A program made the translations under genes and the position numbers. DNA of 64,000 nucleotides, taken from contig CALYLW010000057.1 in assembly GCA_944989445.1 (NCBI GenBank), positions 2,218,984-2,282,983 on the forward strand. Reading direction: 5' to 3'. The number at the start of each line of letters is the position of its first letter. Position 1 is the first letter of the stretch. This DNA comes from Ampullaceana balthica. Lineage: Eukaryota > Mollusca > Gastropoda > Lymnaeidae. The notes under the pieces are model-generated. The model was not told where the DNA came from, did no database searches, and saw nothing but the letters and a program-made list of their open reading frames with translations. Below are positions 32,261-43,559 of this stretch, in pieces.

Positions 32261-32505
32261 TCTATTTTGAAGATGTCCCTTGTTATGTTAATGGCGGACA
32301 GGTTCTTCCTCTTCACGCCCAGGTACCAGTCTGTGGAGTTGTTCTGGTAGTCGTAGAACAGGGAGATGTCGAAGAACATGACCTTCTTCATGGTGCGGTT
32401 GTTGCAGGCGTACGGACAGAACATGGTCTTTCCGGCCACCAAATTTGGCTCAAAGGCGATCGCGGAGCCATAAATAATGGACTCCTCGTGGACGTTGGTG
32501 CGGAC
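32261..32505 (-). CDS. GPR158-like copy A, second Cache-domain exon
   Basis: A 245-bp exon from TTTAG to ATAGA-GTGAGT. It encodes VRTNVHEESIIYGSAIAFEP, then NLVAGKTMFCPYACNN and the strand ISLFYDYQNNSTDWYLGVKR. This is the middle of the Cache domain, with four N-glycosylation sequons (NNRT, NNST, NLSA, NITR). Phase 0 at the start fits the exon at 38475, and two bases at the end fit 30252. Confidence 0.83.
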
Positions 32506-33894
32506 CTAAAGCCAAGAAACGAATCGGATATTTCGAAGAGTCCATGCAAATTTATCTGGCTTTTATTGTTTCGTTTGTTTGATGGGTTCTTTAAAACTTG
32601 GATCGTTAGAAATAAATGGGAAGTCCAGATTGATCTGGTTTTTATTGTTTCGTTTTTTTGATCAGTTTGTATAAAACTTGGGTCGTTACATTAATACGTT
32701 CTTTGCTTTGTACATTTTTTTGGTTTAAATAGCTAGATAATCTCTAAACAAATGTTATTATTCAATAGCAAAAAGCATGTAAGTATCGGTGGCGTGGTAA
32801 TCGAACTTGGTCGCTAAGATTTATCAGGAGCTGACTCACACCCGGCCTAAACTATAGGAATTGGAAGCCCCAGGCGAAGTGAATTTGGTGGCCCTAAATG
32901 TAATAGAAAAATAAGAAGAAAAAAAATATGGAAAGATTCATGTGCGAGGCCCCCACTAATGATGAGACTAATCGGAGGCCCCAATCACCATCCCCCACAA
33001 ATCTCCATAATAAAGTGGCTGCAATTAATGAACTTCGAAACTACGTACAAAGAACCCACAGATTTAAAAAAAGCAATAAAAAAACAACAAACCAAAAAAA
33101 AACAAAATTAAAAAAAGGGGGGGAAAAAATTAAAAAATAAATAAAAATTAAGTGATGAAAATTTTAATAAAATCCAAATGAGTGCCAACTCGCCCCCCAC
33201 TCACCCCTACCGACGACCACATCCCGTGTTTTCAGTATTATTATTTGTTTACGACCCTGGTTTATTGGTTTAATGGTTTATTTCACTAATTTTTAAAAAT
33301 TTCTGTAAAACTGAAGTAAACGTAATCGCAACAAAGGCGCGAGTGTTATTGCTAAGAATGTCGTGTAGTGCCTTAACGGGAATCATAACTGGCTCTGAGT
33401 GGCCTAGATCCGTGGTGTCTACACTTTTTGCAATGAAGACTGCATGAAATGGAGAAAAATATGTGTCGGTCGAATACAATGTAAATAAAAATGACACACG
33501 TTGATACTGAGACTCTTTAATTATATGATTGTTTGTGTGTGTTGGTGTAGTTTGTAAGAGTGAAGTTTTGGGTTGTGTATGTGTGTGTGTGGGGGGGGGT
33601 GTGGATGGGACAAAACTATCGAGCATTTTCGAGAGTTTTAAGTCTTTACATATCTTAATTCATCATTAGAAATGTCTAAAATTGAAAAAAACTATTATGA
33701 CCAGGTTAGTGAATAAAGATGTTTATTTAATACTAGATACTTAATAAATAAATAGTTTTTAAATATGTTTAAAGCAGAAAATTATGTGTTAATAAATGTG
33801 ATAAAGAAATTGTTTTTTCAAATTTTAAGAAAATGGACTCAATATTCCTTTGATTTTCCGCACTGGCAAAAATTAAAAAAAATATTTTGTCGCT
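32506..33894. other. Intron sequence, copy A
   Basis: An internal direct repeat of about 60 bp (TCTGGCTTTTATTGTTTCGT, near 32555, again near 32635) and a GT-rich run at 33535-33600; no exon was recognised. Confidence 0.45.
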
Positions 33895-34017
33895 GAATTT
33901 CTTCCTTCGGATGTTATCGAAACTTTGTCACTGAATTTCTTCCTTCGGATCAGAGGCGTCACTAGGGTTGGTGTTACCCGGGGCGGTAGCTCATGGTGTC
34001 ACCCCTTCACAACTGAA

Positions 34018-34420
34018 GGGGCCGTCCATAAATGACGTCACGCGAGGTTGCCGATTTTTACCCCACCCTCCCCCAGCGTCATACTTTGTCACAAAAACTT
34101 AGACCCCCACCCCTTTTTTACGATATGACGTCACAAAGCTTTGACACCCCTCCCCCAAGCCGTATTTTCTCAATAAAAATTAGCATGTTGCAAATTATTT
34201 TTTGCCATTTAAATATGTATTTAGGATAAGTCTGCACTGTAATATCGTAACACGCATGAAGTCATTGAAAACGTAATTAAATAAATGGTAAACAATCAAA
34301 TATTTAAGTGGAACTTTTATTTAAAGTTTCGCGTTTTTGATGTGACGTCACATTTTTAAAACACACCATCCGCCTCGTCACACATCGTTACAGATGCGTG
34401 ACCCCATCTCCCTATGGTGG
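34018..34420 (+). mobile_element. Truncated GGGGCCGTCC MITE nested in the hAT element
   Basis: Left terminus GGGGCCGTCCATAAATGACG followed by the C-rich and AT-rich blocks of the family, ending with a degraded GATGCGTGACCCCATCTCCC. The right inverted terminus is lost. Confidence 0.65.
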
Positions 34421-34511
34421 ATTAAAAATGGGGGGGGGGTGCTGAACGGGCTATAGCCCCCAATAATTTAAGGGCCCCCAAACTTTTTATGAATTATAGT
34501 GTATAATAAAG

Positions 34512-36310
34512 ATGCAGGCCATTATGTTTGTACGAATCCCTGAAAATGCCTTGGACAGTCATACGGCAATGCTGCAAATGAGTAGGAAGTATAACGGAAA
34601 CCAGGTTATTCTTCGTGCGAAGTGCATTGTAGCTCATTATGTGACGTGTACAGCTCATTCCTTTAATTTGATTGGGAAAAGAGCAGCAGGTTGTCCTACT
34701 GCGATCAGATTTTTTTGTCTTCTTCAAAATCTTTATACCCGACTTGTTGCATGCATCTACTCATCGTTGACAGGTGCTTCAAAAACATATGAAATTGATA
34801 CATGCTAACAAAGCCTTGTCTGACACAAGATGGTCAGCCTGACATTATGCTGTAAGGTCTGTTAATAGCTCATACCATGAGAATATCGCAGCACTAGAAG
34901 AATTAGCAACGAATGAAAATCAGCCACGTGACTGCCGACTTGAAGAAGAAGGATTTCTAAAGGAAATTGAACAACTGGAAGTCACTATTTTACTTGAAAT
35001 TTGGGAAACAATTTTAGAAAGGAAGTCTCTCATTGAGTTTGTTAAAAATAGTATTCTTAATTGTATTACTATGAAGACAAAGGAAAGGAAAAGTCCGTGG
35101 TAAAAACAGTGTAAACAATTTTCAATACTATCAAACAAAAAAGAAAGCGTCAGTTTGATAAAGGGACATCAACAAAACAGTATTCTCCTGGAGAAAAAAA
35201 ATTCAAGATTGAGGTATTTCTGGTAATCATTGACAAACTTTCTTAAGCCCTACAACATTGGTTAGGTGCATATAAATACATCCATGAGAAATTTGGCTTT
35301 CTTACAAACCTAACTGAGCTCAGCACTTTCGCCACCCGATGGGCAGCAGCCAAGTTAATGGAAGAACATTCAAGTGATTTCCAAGAAGGGGTCGGGTAAA
35401 TCCGAAGCAACCGTTTCATCCCCCTCAATTTACTAGCAACGCCATCGGGCGGTGCCGGTTTAGGGCCAGGAGTGCCAGTACGGATTAGCAAAAAGTGACG
35501 CGAAGAATGCATTGGACGCCAGCTCTGAGGAAACCTTCCAGTGGGGGTTGCACCCTAGGTAAGTAATTGATGATCCCCCGGTCTTCGGCGGTCCTTACCA
35601 TGGAGACCCGTGTGCTTTGCCGGGATGGCGCCAAAGTGGTAGCGGGTCGTAGTAGGGAACTCCACCACCTCCTTGTGAGGGCAACATAGTGGGAGGCATC
35701 TTCGACTGTATGTCATGGATGACCAGGTGGCCGCTTTAGAAGCGACCATTTGGGGGGGGGGTTCCTCAGCTGTTACGTCCCTTTGGTGGCCAGATGGCTA
35801 AGGGGGTTCTTCCGGGAAGACCCATAAAGAGCACTAGGCTCGGGGCTTCTGATTTTCTTCCACATGTAGGTTCATGAGTGATTACGAAGACTGCTTACCT
35901 TCAGAATTAGTCCGATTTTCAGAACTCTTAAAAAAGTTATTGTCCAGCCCCAGGCTCAGGGTAAGGAAAAGGAATTAGCACAAAGCGAAACTCAAAAAAC
36001 TTGCACAGAGCTAAAAAGTTTGCTGCTTTTGAATGAGCTATATTTCTCACAGTCCTTTACAAATGTACACATCGCACTTCGCATCTATCTTTCAATGATG
36101 ACATCAAACTGCAGCTGAGAGCGATCCTTTTCAAAGTTGAAAAGAATATATAATGAGTTAGAATTTGCATGGGACGAAAAAGGCTGAATATGCTCTCTCT
36201 AATGAGCATTGAAAAGGAACTTGTAAGCTTACTCAGCTTTATTGACTTGATTGAAAACTTCGCCATTTGAAAAATTCGCAAACGAAAGTTGTTGGTTGAA
36301 ATAATAATCA
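34512..36310 (+). pseudogene. ZMYM1-like hAT transposase remnant
   Basis: Plus-strand fragments in order: CIVAHYVTCTAHSFNLIGKR (catalytic-region CxxH-like block), ALSDTRWS-like at about 34815-34845, ILLEIWETILERKSLIEF, a helical region with GAYKYIHEKFGFLTNLTEL up to about 35390, then after a GC-rich insertion further scraps to 36310. Multiple frameshifts and stops make it inactive. Order and orientation agree with the surrounding hAT termini. Confidence 0.75.
35391..35870. other. GC-rich insertion of unknown type inside the transposase remnant
   Basis: About 480 bp with much higher GC than its surroundings (for example CGCCATCGGGCGGTGCCGG, GGCCAGATGGCTAAGGGGG) separates two parts of the transposase coding remnant. 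It may be a SINE or LINE leader fragment; neither a terminal repeat nor a tRNA-like box was established. Confidence 0.45.
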
Positions 36311-37080
36311 TACATATTTTTCAATATTTTTAAAAATTTCAAATAGAGAAAAGAATTCGTTACTAATCGCTACCTCATGAATTTTTTTTTATAAAATACG
36401 AAATAACGCGTAATACTATTCTTTACGGGGGCGCGTTCGTAAGCACTAAACAGCGTAAGTAGGGATGGGACCGTCGTAACCGGAGGACTAACTGTATATA
36501 AACATACATATCTATACTTTCACGCCTTTAATAAATATATATATAAAAAATATTAACTCAAAGACATTGAAATCATAATTTTCCTCAAGAAAAACATCAA
36601 CAAAGAAAACCCATCTTTTGATTTTTTTTTCTTTGAGTGATAAAAATCGTATTCCCCCCACCCAACTGTGGTGCAGGGAGTCGTGAGGTGAGAGGTGGGA
36701 TTCGTTCATGCTGTCGGTACCCAAATGGTTTATTATATCTTTTAAAACAGAAGACACTGCCTCTTTCATTCCAGCCTTTTTTAAAGATCTCTCTGCCTCG
36801 ACTATTTCTTTTCTTTTTTTCCTAATTTTTTTAATGTTGTTCGTGTGTTGGGACTGTTTTATCATTGCAAGTTAACTGATATTTTTTAAATTAAAGTTTT
36901 CACGTTTAACGTATTTCATTGTATTTCTTAATTTCTTTCTAGATTAATTTTTTTTTCATCTTTTGTTTTCCGACATAAAATCGTACACAGTAAAATTTTA
37001 GGCTCGGGTGTCACCCCCTGATGGGTGTCACCCGGGGCGGCCCGCCCCCCGCCCCCCCTAGTGACGCCACTGCTTCGGAT

Positions 37081-37290
37081 GTTATCGAAACTTTGTCACT
37101 AAATTTTTTCCTTCGGATGTTATCGAAACGTTGTCACTAAATTTCTTCCTTCGGATGTTATCGAAACTTTGTCACTAAATTTCTTCCTTCGGATGTTATC
37201 GAAACTTTGTCACTAAATTTCTTCCTTCGGATGTTATCGAAACTTTGTCACTGAATTTCTTCGGATGTTATCGAAATTTCTACACAAAAC
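37081..37290. repeat. 38-bp minisatellite split by the hAT insertion
   Basis: About five units of TTCTTCCTTCGGATGTTATC plus GAAACTTTGTCACTAAAT. Two more units lie on the other side of the hAT element (33890-33950), so the array existed before the hAT element inserted. Confidence 0.9.
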
Positions 37291-37447
37291 CCAATATAAC
37301 TTCTTTCTGTTTTTTGTAATTAATTTCAACGTTGGGTAACAATAAAAAAAATTATAATCGATTTTTAGCCATCTATTGACGTCATTGAATTTCGTACTCA
37401 AAACAGAACATAATTTTGGCTTTTGTTGTAAATGTAATTATCTCGTT

Positions 37448-37545
37448 ACAAAGTAATAATAATAATAATAATAATAATAATAGTAATAATAATAATAGTA
37501 ATAATAATAATAATAATAATAGTAATAATAATAATAATAGTAATA
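37448..37545 (+). repeat. (AAT)n microsatellite
   Basis: About 100 bp of AATAAT with occasional AGT interruptions. The poly-Leu frame on the minus strand is not a gene. Confidence 0.95.
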
Positions 37546-37859
37546 AAGAAAAAGTGCACGTGTAAATCAATTAAGATCAGGCCGCGGGCAAGTTAAAATT
37601 TAAACATGGGCCGCATTTTTCCCAAGGCCCCTGACTTTGGAAACATCTTGCCGAAATCTTATTTTAATTTATGTGTCATTTAAATAAAGAATATTATTAT
37701 TTTACTTAACTTCTATGTCCTATAAAGTGCCTACTTTTAATTTCCTTGTTTTGCTATCATTTACCCTTTTGCCTAAAATGGAGATGTCTATTTTTTGTAA
37801 GTTCGCTCAGCATGTCTTCTTTTATCGAACGTTCTACAGTCTGTTCCAATGGTGACGAA

Positions 37860-38092
37860 CTATTTTGGGGCCGCGTGCAGGTTATTAAACCAAAACCCAC
37901 CGATTTATATCAAAGTGTCAACAGTCCAGTGAAACCCGGAAATGGGATCAAAGCGTTAGCAGCCCAATGAAACCCGGAAATGGGGGTCTGGCTTGGCTGT
38001 TTTGAAGAAGGGTGTAATATTTTAGTCGCGTGCCCGCCGATGAGGCTCTGCGTGCCAACTGTGGTACGCGTGCCTTAGGTTCGCCACCACTG
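37860..38092 (-). mobile_element. Terminal fragment of the GTF2IRD2-like hAT family
   Basis: Ends TTAGGTTCGCCACCACTG, the inverted form of the CAGTGATGGCGAACC terminus at 16638 and 61160. It is preceded by GATGAGGCTCTGCGTGCCAA, also in that family. Only this end is present. Confidence 0.7.
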
Positions 38093-38232
38093 CTCTATAG
38101 CATAATCTTCCATTTTAACACCACAAGATTAATTTAAAAAAACAAAAACAAACTAAAAACTATAAACAAATATACGAATTTTCTCCCAACAACTTAAAAA
38201 TAAATAAATTATTCCCAGACCACAAACCGAAC

Positions 38233-38437
38233 TAGAGGCGTCACTATGGTTGGTGTCAGCCGGGGCGGTCGCTCATGGTGTCTACCCCTCACGACTTAAC
38301 CCATAGAACTCCTCCGAGTTTTCCAGTGCCCAATAACGGGAACATACATAATTTTACATTTTGGTGTCACCCTCCCCCCCCTTGATGGTGTCACACGGGG
38401 CGGTCGGCCCTCACCGCACCCCATAGTGACGCCACTG
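38233..38437. mobile_element. 205-bp hAT MITE just inside the copy A intron
   Basis: Termini TAGAGGCGTCACTATGG and CATAGTGACGCCACTG with flanking AACCGAAC / AACAGAAC (7 of 8 bases). It starts 37 bp after the donor of the Cache exon at 38475. It belongs to the family whose long member is 33951-37072. Confidence 0.85.
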
Positions 38438-38474
38438 AACAGAACACAGTTGACAGACATTTTTGGATGCTCAC

Positions 38475-38692
38475 AATGGTATAGAAAACATCTTCGCTGA
38501 TGCGGGTCAGATTATCGTCCGTTGCCAGGATACTGTTGACGAAGTTGGCCGTACAGACGGCCGTGTCCGTGTAGGTGAGCCACGGGGTGTGGTCAAAGTC
38601 GATCCGCAGGACCTCCCTCGTGCCGCCCGTGCAGGATGAGGTCTCTATGGCCTTCACGTAGTCCAAGGCCACCTGGACATCATCTATTTTAC
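38475..38692 (-). CDS. GPR158-like copy A, first visible Cache-domain exon
   Basis: Ends TACACCATT-GTGAGC in phase 0, joining to VRTNVHEE of the next exon. It encodes VALDYVKAIETSSCTGGTRE, then RIDFDHTPWLTYTDTAVCTANF and NSILATDDNLTRISEDVFYT, corresponding to the N-terminal helix and first part of the Cache domain. The acceptor is ambiguous: CGGCAG gives 38692, while ACTAG gives 38713 in the same frame. No signal-peptide exon was found between here and 43.9 kb, so the mature N-terminus is incomplete. Confidence 0.8.
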
Positions 38693-38747
38693 CTGCCGGA
38701 CCCGTGGAGAAAACTAGTGGCTTAGATATTATACGCTTTTTTACTAG

Positions 38748-38985
38748 TCTTATATTGACTTGCTTTGTAAGTTTAATCCGAACCGTCCCACTATTTGTTT
38801 ATATTTTTTTCACGTGCCCAGTTCACGCGTTGACGCCGACCGTCACTGTTTACTCCCCCAACCGTCCCTGCGCCCAGTTTTAAAACCAGGGGAGATAATT
38901 GTGTTTCAGTCTGTAAATGTCACGTTTAAACATAATCACTAATTTCAGTTATGTCTCATATATAAGGGATATATAGTAAAAAGGT
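38748..38985 (+). repeat. Intact 240-bp repeat matching the LINE-interrupted copy
   Basis: Begins AGTCTTATATTGACTTGCTT and ends TCTCATATATAAGGGATATA. It matches 8733-8948 plus 4440-4493 in reverse and serves as the uninterrupted reference for the LINE insertion. Confidence 0.75.
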
Positions 38986-40490
38986 AAGCTGGCTTTGAAC
39001 TTTCTGTAAAATGCTTATACTGAAAAGTAGAAAATTAGTGCATTTTTAATATAAGATTAGTTTTTTAAAAAGTGTTTTGAATGTTGATTATTATTTTATA
39101 ATACGTGGTCAAACATAAGAACATTCATAATCATTTTTAAAGAAAAATATGTATAGCCTATGGTATACTTTGTAGTAGATAGGACGTATTCTATAAATTG
39201 TGCGTGGAAAATATTATATAAGCACAATTATGAGATGTAAATTTCAAAATTTTAATTCAATAAAACAATGAAAGTTGACAGCGATTAGAAAACATGACAG
39301 ATGCTATTAATTCAATAATAAGTACTTACAGTTTTTTGTGTAAAATCTTGCCAGAGAATTCAGTTCTACATTACAGTCATAAATAAAGAATCAAAGGGAT
39401 ATCAGTTTCTTGTTTCGCCAGTTTTTAACATGGCATGCACTTATGCAAGTGTGTAGGATTTATGTTTTTCTTCATCGCAGTAGCGAAAGGGGGACGAAGG
39501 TGCAATTCTCCCCGGGCACAAGGGTGCAAAGAAGATTCATTATAATAAGTGAACAAGAGTGATAAGTAGGGAGCACTAATTTTATAGTTTGTTCCCGATC
39601 GCAAAATACCCTAGCTACGCCTCTGTTCTCCTTGCAAGCATCCATATATATTCTATATTTAACATGTAATTTTTTTTTCCTCTGAGTGGATCAACAAAAT
39701 ATGCTAGATGTCAAACAGCGGAAATGACAGCTCCGTAGTTATTATTATAAATATTCCTATTGGTCGCCAGTCGCCCAAACATAAGAAACGAATGGTGTGT
39801 AGAGAGTTTCAGAGAGAAGTAAATGAGAAATAAATTGGGACGCTATAGGGGCCGTCCATAAGAGACGTCACGCGATTTTAGCCGATTTTTCTCCCCCCCC
39901 CCTTTTCCCATTGTTTTGACTTTAAAAAAATCTGATGTCTTATCTCATCTTATCTTATTTGTTACAGACAGATTATACAGAAGATTATTGCGTCATAAGC
40001 CCATCCATGGCTTATGAATAGTCTTGCATTTTACATTTTTAAATTGAGTTTTGAATGTTGTTAAAATGGTGGTTTTTCTGGTTTCCTCAGGTAACCCATT
40101 CCAAGTCAGAATTCCTGAAGTCAAGAACGAGAATTTGTTTGTCTTTGTTCTTGCATACATAATAAGAAAAGTGTTTTAATACCTATGCCTATCTGAGGGT
40201 TGTATTAGATTATTTGTTTGTTGTATTTCCAAGTTAGAATTAATTGTCATACGTATTATTTCTCTTCTGTCTTCTAGTATTTCAAGGTTTAATTATTTAA
40301 CTAATTGTTATTCTTGTAAGTTTTGAATATTCTTGACTAAAAGTAAAAGCTTGTGGCAGCTTTTTATATATTTTTTATAGTTTATCAATGTTTTCTTTGG
40401 CGGATGTGTCCCATACAGAAGATGCATATCTGCATGTTCTTTATACATGTCTCACCGTTTTGACTATAAAAAATCTGATATAAAGGTAGC
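38986..40490. other. AT-rich sequence upstream of the Cache exons
   Basis: Contains a 5' MITE fragment at 39848-39910 (GGGGCCGTCCATAAGAGACG) and a terminus TAGCTACGCCTCTG near 39612. No exon was recognised. Confidence 0.4.
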
Positions 40491-40494
40491 TTAC

Positions 40495-40580
40495 CTTTGA
40501 AATACAAAATACACACAAATTGTGTAATGAAAACAATAAATTGGAGCTTTATTGAAAAGCTTTATCGCAGTCCAATTCTA
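40495..40580 (-). repeat. Penelope-associated 3' tail, reverse orientation
   Basis: AAATACAAAATACACACAAA, then TTGTGTAATGAAAACAATAA, is the reverse complement of 43680-43735, downstream of the hammerhead motif. The next block, GCTTTATCGCAGTCC, also recurs at 43740. Confidence 0.6.
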
Positions 40581-41278
40581 TATGATATATTTAGCTTATC
40601 ACTGGCTGGGTGTAGATTGCTAGCTTCTCGCCATCGATTTCGAGAGTTAAAAACTGCTTTTGTCTGGTTAGTGGTTAACATAATAACCAGGCAACAACCC
40701 ACAGTACTAATCACAGACATTCTTTTCTGAGTTAGTTGAAATCATGAAATAATTAAATCACATCTTTTTTAAAGCTTGAGAATTTTTAATTTTGTTCATT
40801 AAATGTTTCGTTGCATGCGCACTGGCGCACTAGAAAGGGAATATCCGAAATTAAAATATGTATTTCGTTTATTAGAAGCGATCTTTAATTAACATTTTTT
40901 CCTTTTTATACACCCTGGGTTCCGAACTGTACTCTAAATACATTTCAAAACAATTCTAGACTTCAGTCTGAATCACGGATGGTTGTGTGTGTAACATTTA
41001 GTCAAGCTCCATCAATTCATGTAAAAACATAAGCGGGACAAACAAACAAACAAACAAAAAAAAACCCCCTAAAAACGTTGTCTTTCAAACTTAAATATAT
41101 ATATTCATTTATTTTTCTCTGTGACTTTTTTCCTGCAATGAAAAATCATTGTGTTCCCACAGTTAGAAAGTTGTCTACTTCCGGGAATATACAGTATACA
41201 CTACAGATGCCAGTTCCATGCACACCACTTTCGGTTTCAGAGTCAGAGAATGACATGTCAATGAGACGGTTAGATAAA

Positions 41279-41460
41279 CAACCGGAGGATGTGAGGCAGC
41301 CAACAACACAACCGGAGGATGTGAGGCAGCCAACAACACAACCGGAGGATGTGAGGCAGCCAACAACACAACCGGAGGATGTGAGGCAGCCAACAACACA
41401 ACCGGAGGAAGTGAGTCAGCCAACAACACAACCGGAGGATGCGATGCAGCCAACAACACA
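41279..41460 (+). repeat. 30-bp minisatellite AACCGGAGGATGTGAGGCAG
   Basis: Six 30-bp units (plus CCAACAACAC). They lie in an open plus-strand frame (41078-41560, TQPEDVRQPT repeats) that lacks any recognisable domain. A coding role is not supported; part of a mobile element is possible. Confidence 0.85.
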
Positions 41461-41612
41461 ATGGTTCTACAAGAAATGTGTAGCATTTTTTGGTGTTTTT
41501 TTTTGCCCCTCCGTAATGTTGAAAGCGCCGCTGTACCCAATGAACTTGTGGATGTCTTGAAATATCTGACATCACAGTAAAGATCAGACGCACATATGAC
41601 ATCAACATACCT

Positions 41613-42006
41613 GGGGTCGTCCATAAATGACGTCACGCACCTGATGGGGGAAGGGGGCGGTCACACATTTGTGACGATGTGTGACGAGAGGAGCGGGGTG
41701 TTTAATAAATGTGACGTCACAATAAAAAAAAACATGCAACTCTTTAAAAAAATCCACTTAAATATTTGATATTTTTACAATTTATTTAATGTTGTTTTAA
41801 ATGGCTTCCCGCGTGTTACGATTTTAGAGTGTAGCCTTACTCTCAATAGATACTTAAATGACAAAAAAGTGAATTGAAACATGCTCATTTTAAAATAGGA
41901 ACTCATTATGACGTCATATTTTAGGGGGCCAAACTTTTTGTGACTACGTGTGACGAGGGGCGGGGGAATCGTCCAAAATCCCATGACGTCATTTATGGAC
42001 GGCCCC
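41613..42006. mobile_element. MITE of the GGGGCCGTCCATAAATGACG family, both ends present
   Basis: Left end GGGGTCGTCCATAAATGACG, right end TGACGTCATTTATGGACGGC then CCC, 394 bp. It has subterminal GTGACGATGTGTGACGAG and its inverted equivalents, with an AT-rich middle. No ORF. Confidence 0.88.
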
Positions 42007-42600
42007 TTACACTGAAAATGTTTTGTTATTTAATCGTATCATTGTTTGAAATAATTTTATTGCATTTTTAAACTTTAAAAAAAGTTTGTTTATCAGAGTT
42101 TCTGCTTTGTTTATTATTTTGTAGTTGGTTAGAAATTCACGAACTCAATGTAGAAATTTAGATATCTTCAAGTCCATTCACTCATATTTACAGAAACACA
42201 CTGACAAATAATTGAATTAATCACTCTCCAATAATGACATGCAATCATTGAAAAACAATTTAAGTAATTAATATTTACAAACATGTTTTTTTTCAAAATG
42301 TTTGATACATTAAAATGAAGGCAACATAATTTAATACACGCGTTTTTTTGGAATGTGGCTCACTTTCTACCCAACAAGCGTCCAAGTCCTTCCGCTAACA
42401 TGAGAAAATTAAATTCGTTTTGTTTAAAATGTAAGATGAGTCTAAGTGTATTGACATTAATGATATATTCGGCTATAATTTGTTTTTGTTCATCTCATAA
42501 CTTTTCCCCCTAAATATAATTAATAACATACAAATACATAGATAAAATATTTAATATAAACAATAAATTTAAAATTATTATTTAACTAATACAAAAGTAT
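42007..42600. other. AT-rich sequence
   Basis: Nothing recognisable apart from the start of the Penelope-like fragment. Confidence 0.4.
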
Positions 42601-42630
42601 ATACGTTTCGGCTAATGCCTTCTTCAGTAC
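42601..42630 (-). ncRNA. Hammerhead ribozyme motif of a Penelope-like element (reverse copy)
   Basis: In reverse: GTA, CTGAAGA, GGC-ATTA-GCC, GAAA, CGTA, TAC-like. CUGANGA, a 3-bp stem II with tetraloop ATTA, and GAAA are the conserved core. The very short stem III (A-CG-U) fits the minimal hammerheads described in Penelope-like retroelements. It faces the motif at 43624 with opposite polarity. Confidence 0.65.
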
Positions 42631-43559
42631 AAATAACTTACACTAGTAACTATATTTAAATTTAGAATTAAATTACATAAGGCATATTACATTCTATATC
42701 AATTCATTAATTACGTAAAGAAAAAAAAGTAATAAAAACTAGAATGAGTATTTAAGCGAAATTTCCAATAATTTTTATTCAAGGGAAATAATTATAGTTT
42801 AATTTAAAAGTCATTTCAAATCAATAGTTCTAAAAGTAAACAAAGCAATTGCTATCTACAAATTGATGCTAAAATTCCTTCTCCAACATTTTTCAAAATA
42901 TTATTAGCCATCGGTTGGCGTTTGTTTCAGCCTGATTGATGTTATGGTTGGCGAGAAATTGACAAATACTGATATTTTTCGGTTTTATTGGATTTTTCCA
43001 GGAAATCCAGTAAACCTTTTGGGAATTTTTGGCCTGTGCACATCATTGGGACCTCCATGACATATTTGCAAGAGACCCTAACCCTCTATCTGGTAATACT
43101 GGTATGGTTCAGGAGTAGTTGCTTGTGCAAGCTCCAACAGACATCCATACAGGACAGATTTTTCAAATATATAAACGCAATTTGTCCCATGGGAAAATTG
43201 CGCTAAAAAGAAAAACAACGAAGAATGACACAAGATAAAAGAAAAGTGCTTTTTATCTTAACGTAAATATTTTTCGTTGATATAAAATGTCTTATAAAAT
43301 CAATATACATAATTCCCGTTGTCTGTATGTATGGATGTAATTATAATGCTGTTAGGTAGCGCTGGCGAAATTTGTAATGCTGTTAGGTGGCGTTGCGATC
43401 GATTTTGTTTTATAGTGCTGCACCAAAAATAACACTTTTCGAACGTTCCGCATAAAATTGTTCAATATGATAATAAATGAATAAAAAAAAATAAATAAAA
43501 TAAATGAAAGTTCTGTATTACGTTATTTTTTAATCTGATGTGTATTTATTTTGAAAACT
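42631..43559. other. AT-rich sequence between two opposed Penelope ends
   Basis: No reverse transcriptase or GIY-YIG remnant was recognised. TGCTGTTAGGTAGCGCTGGC and TGCTGTTAGGTGGCGTTGCG near 43350-43400 form a short direct repeat. Confidence 0.4.

Larger units (their letters stand above)
33951..37072. mobile_element. Full-length hAT element with perfect 8-bp target duplication
   Basis: Termini CAGAGGCGTCACTAGGG at 33951 and CCCCTAGTGACGCCACTG ending at 37072 are bounded by CTTCGGAT on both sides (33943-33950, 37073-37080). The 3.1-kb body contains a ZMYM1-like transposase remnant, a truncated MITE at 34018-34420 and a GC-rich insertion at about 35391-35870. The element landed inside a tandem repeat and split it. 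It is the likely parent family of the MITEs at 13196, 38233 and 56584, and probably of the ends near 48770 and 49637. Confidence 0.88.

Noticed and set aside
37382..37570. Poly-leucine signal-like ORF on the minus strand
   Set aside because: Translation of an (AAT)n microsatellite.
41078..41560. Possible protein with TQPEDVRQPT repeats and a hydrophobic start
   Set aside because: No recognisable domain, no support from splice sites, and most of it is a 30-bp minisatellite. Kept only as a repeat.
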